Shown: in pieces, positions 60,360-64,000 of the stretch | Layout of the letters: each line of letters starts with the position of its first letter | How positions within the stretch are numbered: position 1 is the first letter of the stretch | NCBI RefSeq assembly: GCF_003202235.1 | Contig: NZ_MASU01000003.1 | Coordinates: 173,501-237,500, forward strand | DNA length: 64,000 nucleotides | Direction: 5' to 3' | DNA from: Prauserella flavalba | GTDB lineage: Bacteria > Actinomycetota > Actinomycetes > Mycobacteriales > Pseudonocardiaceae | Translations under genes and position numbers: made by a program | The notes under the pieces: model-generated | The model's database searches: none | Told to the model about the DNA's origin: nothing | The model's input: the letters and a program-made list of their open reading frames with translations, nothing else

Positions 60360-61349
60360 TTAGCGGTGCGTTTCGACCCTTTCGCTCACACCTCCCGCTC
60401 GCTGGGAGAACGTCTTCCGGTACGCCAGCGGCGACACCCCGATCGCCGCATTCAGGTGCTGGCGAAGCGACGCCGCGCTGCCGAGACCCGATTCGGCGGC
60501 GACCCGGTCGACCGGCAGGTCCGTCGTCTCGAGCAGGTGCCGCGCGTGGAGCACTCGCTGCCGGGTCAGCCACGTGTGCGGAGGCAGGCCGGTCTCCTCC
60601 CGGAAGCGCCTGCTGAACGTCCGCAGGCTCATGCTGGCGTGGGCGGCGAGCGTCGCGAGGTCGAGGGGTTCGCCGAGCCGTTCCAGCGCCCACGCCCTGG
60701 TCGGCGCGGTACTACCGACCCCGGGCTCGACCAGCGGCCGGTCGATGAACTGCGACTGCCCGCCGTCCCGCCACGGCGGCACCACGCAGTAGCGGGCGGC
60801 GAAGTTGGCCACCTCGCTGCCATGATCGGCGCGGATGACGTGCAGGCACAGGTCGGCGCCCGCGGCCAGCCCTGCCGAGCTCAGCACGTCGCCGTCGTCG
60901 ACGAACAGCACGTTCTCGTCGAGACGGACCCTCGGGTAGAGGGCCCGGAAGTCGGCGGCGTGGGCCCAGTGCGTGGTGGCGGGGCGCCCGTCGAGCAGGC
61001 CGGCCGCACCCAGCACGAACGCGCCGGTGCAGATCGACATGATCCGTGCGTGCGCGGGCACGCGGTCCAGCGCGGCGGCGATGTCGTCGGGCAGCGTGCC
61101 GAGGCGGCGTGGGCCCTCGACATGCGTGCCGGGGATGATCACGGTGTCAGCGTCGTCGAGCGCCTCGGGCCCATGTTCGAGCACGGCGCTGAACCCGGCG
61201 CTGACGCGCACCGGCTGGTCGTCGACCCCGCAGATCCGCACGTCGTAGAGCGGCCGGCCGTCCCGCCGGGCGGCTTTGAAGATCGCGGGCGGGATCTGCA
61301 TGTCGTAGCCGACGGCTTCGGAGATGGCGAGTACGACGACCCGGTGCAT
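60360..61349 (-). CDS. GlxA-family AraC regulator (DJ-1/PfpI + HTH)
   Basis: ATG 61349 (MHRVVVLAISEAVGYD) was chosen because AAGAAT lies 6 nt upstream; in-frame ATGs further up would enter the palindrome. The 329-residue protein has an N-terminal DJ-1/PfpI-like domain with SICTGAFVLGAAGLLDG (the nucleophile-elbow Cys) and a C-terminal AraC double helix-turn-helix (LATLAAHASMSLRTFSRRF and the second HTH). Relatives are GlxA-type regulators. It is divergent to an MFS transporter gene, which is its likely target. Confidence 0.92.
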   Translation of the reverse strand: MHRVVVLAISEAVGYDMQIPPAIFKAARRDGRPLYDVRICGVDDQPVRVSAGFSAVLEHGPEALDDADTVIIPGTHVEGPRRLGTLPDDIAAALDRVPAHARIMSICTGAFVLGAAGLLDGRPATTHWAHAADFRALYPRVRLDENVLFVDDGDVLSSAGLAAGADLCLHVIRADHGSEVANFAARYCVVPPWRDGGQSQFIDRPLVEPGVGSTAPTRAWALERLGEPLDLATLAAHASMSLRTFSRRFREETGLPPHTWLTRQRVLHARHLLETTDLPVDRVAAESGLGSAASLRQHLNAAIGVSPLAYRKTFSQRAGGVSERVETHR

Positions 61350-61383
61350 GGCAGGATTCTTGCACATATTGGCATTCCTGCCA
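61349..61383. promoter_or_regulatory. Palindrome TGGCAGGA-N19-TCCTGCCA at the AraC/MFS divergent promoter
   Basis: Perfect 8-base arms (61349-61356 and 61376-61383) 19 bp apart; the AraC start codon overlaps the left arm and the left arm's inside carries AAGAAT, its likely -10. An inner pair TTGCA...TGGCA also lies here. Binding would block the regulator's own start and could control the transporter. Confidence 0.5.
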
Positions 61384-61420
61384 CTCGTTTCGATCACCTC
61401 GATTGTTCAGGCTGTTGCCC

Positions 61421-62707
61421 GTGACCGAAGTCCGTGCCGCTCCGCTGCGCTCCCCACGTCGTCACCGCATCCACTGGGCCTGGCTCGTCGCCGTGGCCGC
61501 GTTCGTCGCCCTCATCGGCGCGGCGGGTTTCCGCGCGGCCCCGAGCGTGCTAATCGACCCGCTGCACCAGGAGTTCGGCTGGTCGAGGGGGACGATCTCG
61601 GCGGCCGTGTCGATCAACCTCCTGCTCTACGGCTTCATCTCCCCGTTCGCCGCCGCGCTGATGGAGCGGCTCGGCATGCGCCGCGTCGTCGCCGGTGCGC
61701 TGGTGCTCGTGGCGGCGGGCAGCGGGCTCACGGTCTTCATGACGGCGAGCTGGCAGCTCCTGTTGTGCTGGGGAGTGCTGGTGGGCACGGGTACCGGCGC
61801 GATGGCGCTGGCCTTCGTCGCGACCGTCACGAGCAGGTGGTTCGTGCGGCACCGCGGTCTCGTGAGCGGGGTGCTCACGGCGGCGGGCGCGGCGGGGCAG
61901 CTCATCTTCCTGCCGCTGATCGCCGCGCTGGCGACCGACCACGGCTGGCGGCCCGCGTCGCTGACCGTGGCCGGTGCGGCGCTCGCCGTCGTGCCTGTGG
62001 TGCTGCTCCTGCTGCGTGACCGGCCCAGCGACGTCGGCACGACGCCGTACGGGGGCGCGGCCGAGGAGGAGCCGCCCCCGCCGGCGAAGGGCAGTGCGGT
62101 CCGTGCGCTCACCGTGCTGCGCGACGCCGCCCGCACGCCGACGTTCTGGCTGCTCGCCGGTGGGTTCGCGATCTGTGGCGCCTCGACCAACGGCCTGATC
62201 GGCACCCATTTCGTGCCGGCGGCCCACGACCACGGGATGCCCCACACCACGGCGGCCGGACTGCTGGCGCTGGTGGGGCTGTTCGACGTCGCGGGCACGA
62301 TCGCCTCGGGCTGGCTGACCGACCGCGTCGACCCGCGCTGGCTGCTCGGCGCCTACTACACGCTCCGGGGCGCGTCGCTGATCGTGCTGCCGCAGCTCTT
62401 CGCGCCGACCACCGAGCCGCCGATGTGGGCGTTCATCGTCTTCTACGGCCTGGACTGGGTGGCCACGGTGCCGCCGACGGTCGCGTTGTGCCGGGAACGT
62501 TTCGGGCTGTCGGGTCCCATCGTGTTCGGGTGGGTGTTCGCGTCGCACCAGGTGGGAGCCGCCTTCGCGGCGTTCGGCGCCGGAGTCACCCGCGACCACC
62601 TCGGCTCCTACGACCTTGCGTGGTACGTCGCTGGCGGGCTGTGCGCGTTCGCCGCCGTGATGTCGTTGCGGATTCGCCCGAACGAGCGCGCAACCCCGAA
62701 ACATTGA
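61421..62707 (+). CDS. MFS transporter
   Basis: GTG 61421 was chosen (CAGG 9 nt upstream); TTGs at 61403 and 61415 are alternatives. The 428-residue protein has about twelve membrane helices with a central cytoplasmic loop (RPSDVGTTPYGG...). WLVAVAAFVALIGAAGFRAA starts the first helix and LMERLGMRRVVAGALVLV carries the conserved inter-helix motif. It is in the oxalate/formate-antiporter-like branch of MFS, whose members export or exchange small organic acids. Probably regulated by the divergent GlxA-type protein. Substrate not predictable. Confidence 0.88.
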   Translation: MTEVRAAPLRSPRRHRIHWAWLVAVAAFVALIGAAGFRAAPSVLIDPLHQEFGWSRGTISAAVSINLLLYGFISPFAAALMERLGMRRVVAGALVLVAAGSGLTVFMTASWQLLLCWGVLVGTGTGAMALAFVATVTSRWFVRHRGLVSGVLTAAGAAGQLIFLPLIAALATDHGWRPASLTVAGAALAVVPVVLLLLRDRPSDVGTTPYGGAAEEEPPPPAKGSAVRALTVLRDAARTPTFWLLAGGFAICGASTNGLIGTHFVPAAHDHGMPHTTAAGLLALVGLFDVAGTIASGWLTDRVDPRWLLGAYYTLRGASLIVLPQLFAPTTEPPMWAFIVFYGLDWVATVPPTVALCRERFGLSGPIVFGWVFASHQVGAAFAAFGAGVTRDHLGSYDLAWYVAGGLCAFAAVMSLRIRPNERATPKH

Positions 62708-62723
62708 GTTAACAAGCCGCGTT

Positions 62724-62729
62724 TAGGGT
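62724..62729 (+). promoter_or_regulatory. Candidate leaderless -10 element TAGGGT before glnA2
   Basis: TAGGGT-N6-ATG (start 62736), the third example of this geometry in the window. The MFS stop is 16 bp upstream, so this promoter would separate glnA2 from the transporter. Confidence 0.55.
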
Positions 62730-62735
62730 CGCGGC

Positions 62736-64000
62736 ATGGATCGCCAGCAGGAGTTCGTGCTGCGCACGCTGGAGGAACGCGACATCCGGTTCGTGCGGCT
62801 CTGGTTCACCGACGTGCTCGGTTTTCTGAAGTCGGTCGCCGTGGCGCCCGCCGAGCTGGAGGGAGCCTTCAGCGAGGGGATCGGGTTCGACGGCTCCGCC
62901 ATCGAAGGCTTCGCGCGGGTCTACGAGTCGGACATGGTCGCCAAGCCCGATCCGTCGACGTTCCAGGTGCTGCCCTGGGAGACGCCGGAGGGCGGGCACT
63001 ACTCGGCACGGATGTTCTGCGACATCGCGATGCCCGACGGCTCCCCGTCGTGGGCCGACCCCCGGCACGTGCTGCGCAGGCAGCTCTCGAAGGCGGGGGA
63101 GGCCGGCTTCACGTGCTACGTCCACCCGGAGATCGAGTTCTTCCTGCTCGCCAACCTCCCCGAGGACGGCAGGGAGCCGGAGCCCGCGGACAACGGCGGC
63201 TACTTCGACCAGGCCAGCCACGCCACCGCGACCCACTTCCGCAGGCATGCCATCGAGGCGCTCGAGGCGATGGGCATCTCGGTGGAGTTCAGCCACCACG
63301 AGGGCGCGCCCGGCCAGCAGGAGATCGACCTGCGCTACGCCGACGCGCTCACGATGGCCGACAACGTCATGACCTTCCGGTACGTCGTCAAGGAGGTCGC
63401 CCTCACGCAGGGCGTGCGCGCGACGTTCATGCCGAAGCCCTTCACCGGCCAGCCCGGCTCGGGCATGCACACCCACGTCTCGCTGTTCGAGGGTGATCAG
63501 AACGCCTTCTACAGTCCGGAGGACCCGTACGAGCTCTCGGAGACCGGCAAGGCGTTCGTCGCGGGGCTCCTGCACCACGCGCGCGAGATCTCGGCGGTCA
63601 CCAACCAGTGGGTCAACTCCTACAAGCGCCTGATCAGGGGCGGGGAGGCTCCGACGACGGTGTCGTGGGGGAGGGCGAACCGGTCGGCGCTGGTCAGGGT
63701 GCCGATGTACTCGCCGGGCAAGGCGTCGTCGCGCCGGGTGGAGATCCGCACGCTGGACTCGGCGTGCAACCCGTACCTCGCGTACTCGGTGATACTCGCC
63801 GCGGGGCTGAAGGGCGTGGAGAAGGGTTACGAGCTCCCGCCTGCCGCCGAGGACAACATCTGGACGCTCTCGGACTCCGAGCGGAAGGCCGCCGGCTACG
63901 CCGAGCTGCCCCAGAACCTGGGCGAGGCGCTCACGGAGATGGAGCAGTCGGAGCTGCTGCCGGACGCCCTCGGCGAGCACGTCTACGACTTCTTCCTCCG
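62736..64000 (+). CDS. glnA2: Glutamine synthetase type I, GlnA2-like (3' end beyond window)
   Basis: The visible 421 residues cover most of the enzyme. VRLWFTDVLG marks the beta-Grasp domain, GIGFDGSAIEGFARVYESDM contacts the active site, HPEIEFFLL and QQEIDLRYADALTMADN hold metal-binding Glu residues, and MPKPFTGQPGSGMHTHVSLF is the ATP-binding signature. Glutamine synthetase joins ammonia to glutamate. The context (lipoprotein peptidase and panB nearby) matches mycobacterial glnA2 (Rv2222c), a paralogue that does not replace glnA1. The adenylylation site would lie near the missing end. Confidence 0.93.
   Translation, partial: MDRQQEFVLRTLEERDIRFVRLWFTDVLGFLKSVAVAPAELEGAFSEGIGFDGSAIEGFARVYESDMVAKPDPSTFQVLPWETPEGGHYSARMFCDIAMPDGSPSWADPRHVLRRQLSKAGEAGFTCYVHPEIEFFLLANLPEDGREPEPADNGGYFDQASHATATHFRRHAIEALEAMGISVEFSHHEGAPGQQEIDLRYADALTMADNVMTFRYVVKEVALTQGVRATFMPKPFTGQPGSGMHTHVSLFEGDQNAFYSPEDPYELSETGKAFVAGLLHHAREISAVTNQWVNSYKRLIRGGEAPTTVSWGRANRSALVRVPMYSPGKASSRRVEIRTLDSACNPYLAYSVILAAGLKGVEKGYELPPAAEDNIWTLSDSERKAAGYAELPQNLGEALTEMEQSELLPDALGEHVYDFFL

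Noticed and set aside
62709..63980. Long minus-strand frame opposite glnA2
   Set aside because: Antisense shadow; the plus strand encodes a clear glutamine synthetase.

Overview
The window is 64 kb of high-GC, densely coding DNA with heavy use of GTG and TTG starts and many ATGA/GTGA overlaps. Gene content points to an actinobacterium, most likely Pseudonocardiaceae (the Saccharomonospora/Amycolatopsis/Prauserella type): AdnB helicase-nuclease, SecA2, LprG/LppX-type and LVAC-lipobox lipoproteins, a Streptomyces-style conservon, GlnA2, an RNase HI/phosphatase fusion, leaderless TAGGGT promoters and an actinobacterial RNase P RNA. The genus is an inference. No rRNA, tRNA, CRISPR array, transposase, integrase or plasmid origin was seen.

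Layout. (1) 1-2.5 kb: 3' end of adnB, a two-TM potassium channel with an RCK domain, and a small membrane protein. (2) 2.7-11.7 kb: a membrane zinc peptidase, then a tightly coupled DUF4129-DUF4350-MoxR-DUF58 operon, a flavodoxin-like reductase, SpoIIM and RDD membrane proteins. The order resembles mycobacterial Rv3689-Rv3695. (3) 11.7-17.2 kb: an SDR, a pair of M16 peptidases (one active, one lacking the zinc motif), NudC and CobD. (4) 17.3-20.2 kb, minus strand: SURF1, a frameshifted glycosidase remnant, a fructosamine-kinase-like protein and a low-molecular-weight phosphatase. (5) 20.3-25.6 kb: a conservon (CvnA-D) with a P450 that lacks the ExxR motif, plus a convergent ordinary P450. (6) 25.7-28.9 kb: Nif3-like, zinc-ribbon and RNase H/phosphatase genes, then rnpB. 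(7) 29-32.3 kb: small membrane proteins, a receptor Ser/Thr kinase and a SCO6745-family protein. (8) 32.8-41.5 kb: an eight-gene locus resembling a type IV secretion machine (VirB2-, VirB3/PrgI-, VirB4-, VirB6-, VirB8- and VirB1-like proteins) without relaxase, coupling protein or integrase. It ends at a 367-bp array of 21-bp units in two opposed arms. (9) 41.9-45.5 kb: a CooC/ParA-like ATPase, an RNB ribonuclease with an altered catalytic motif, DUF4326 and a BtuF-like protein. (10) 45.5-50.7 kb: gabT-gabD divergent from a PucR regulator, then prolyl aminopeptidase. (11) 50.8-64 kb: panB, small enzymes, ogt, nadE, secA2, a lipoprotein peptidase, an LprG-like lipoprotein, an AraC/MFS divergent pair and the 5' part of glnA2.

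How the parts fit. The cobD-SURF1-ptpA-Nif3-zinc ribbon-RNaseH/PGM-panB-peptidase-glnA2 order recalls mycobacterial Rv2236c-Rv2222c, so this looks like a conserved chromosomal backbone interrupted by lineage-specific blocks, chiefly the conservon and the secretion-like locus. Gene ends carry two families of hairpin repeats, one built on CAGTGAAGG/CCTTCACTG and one on GGGAGCTTTGCTCCC, both probably acting as or replacing terminators. Several genes have a -10 box 6-8 nt before the start codon, which suggests leaderless transcripts.
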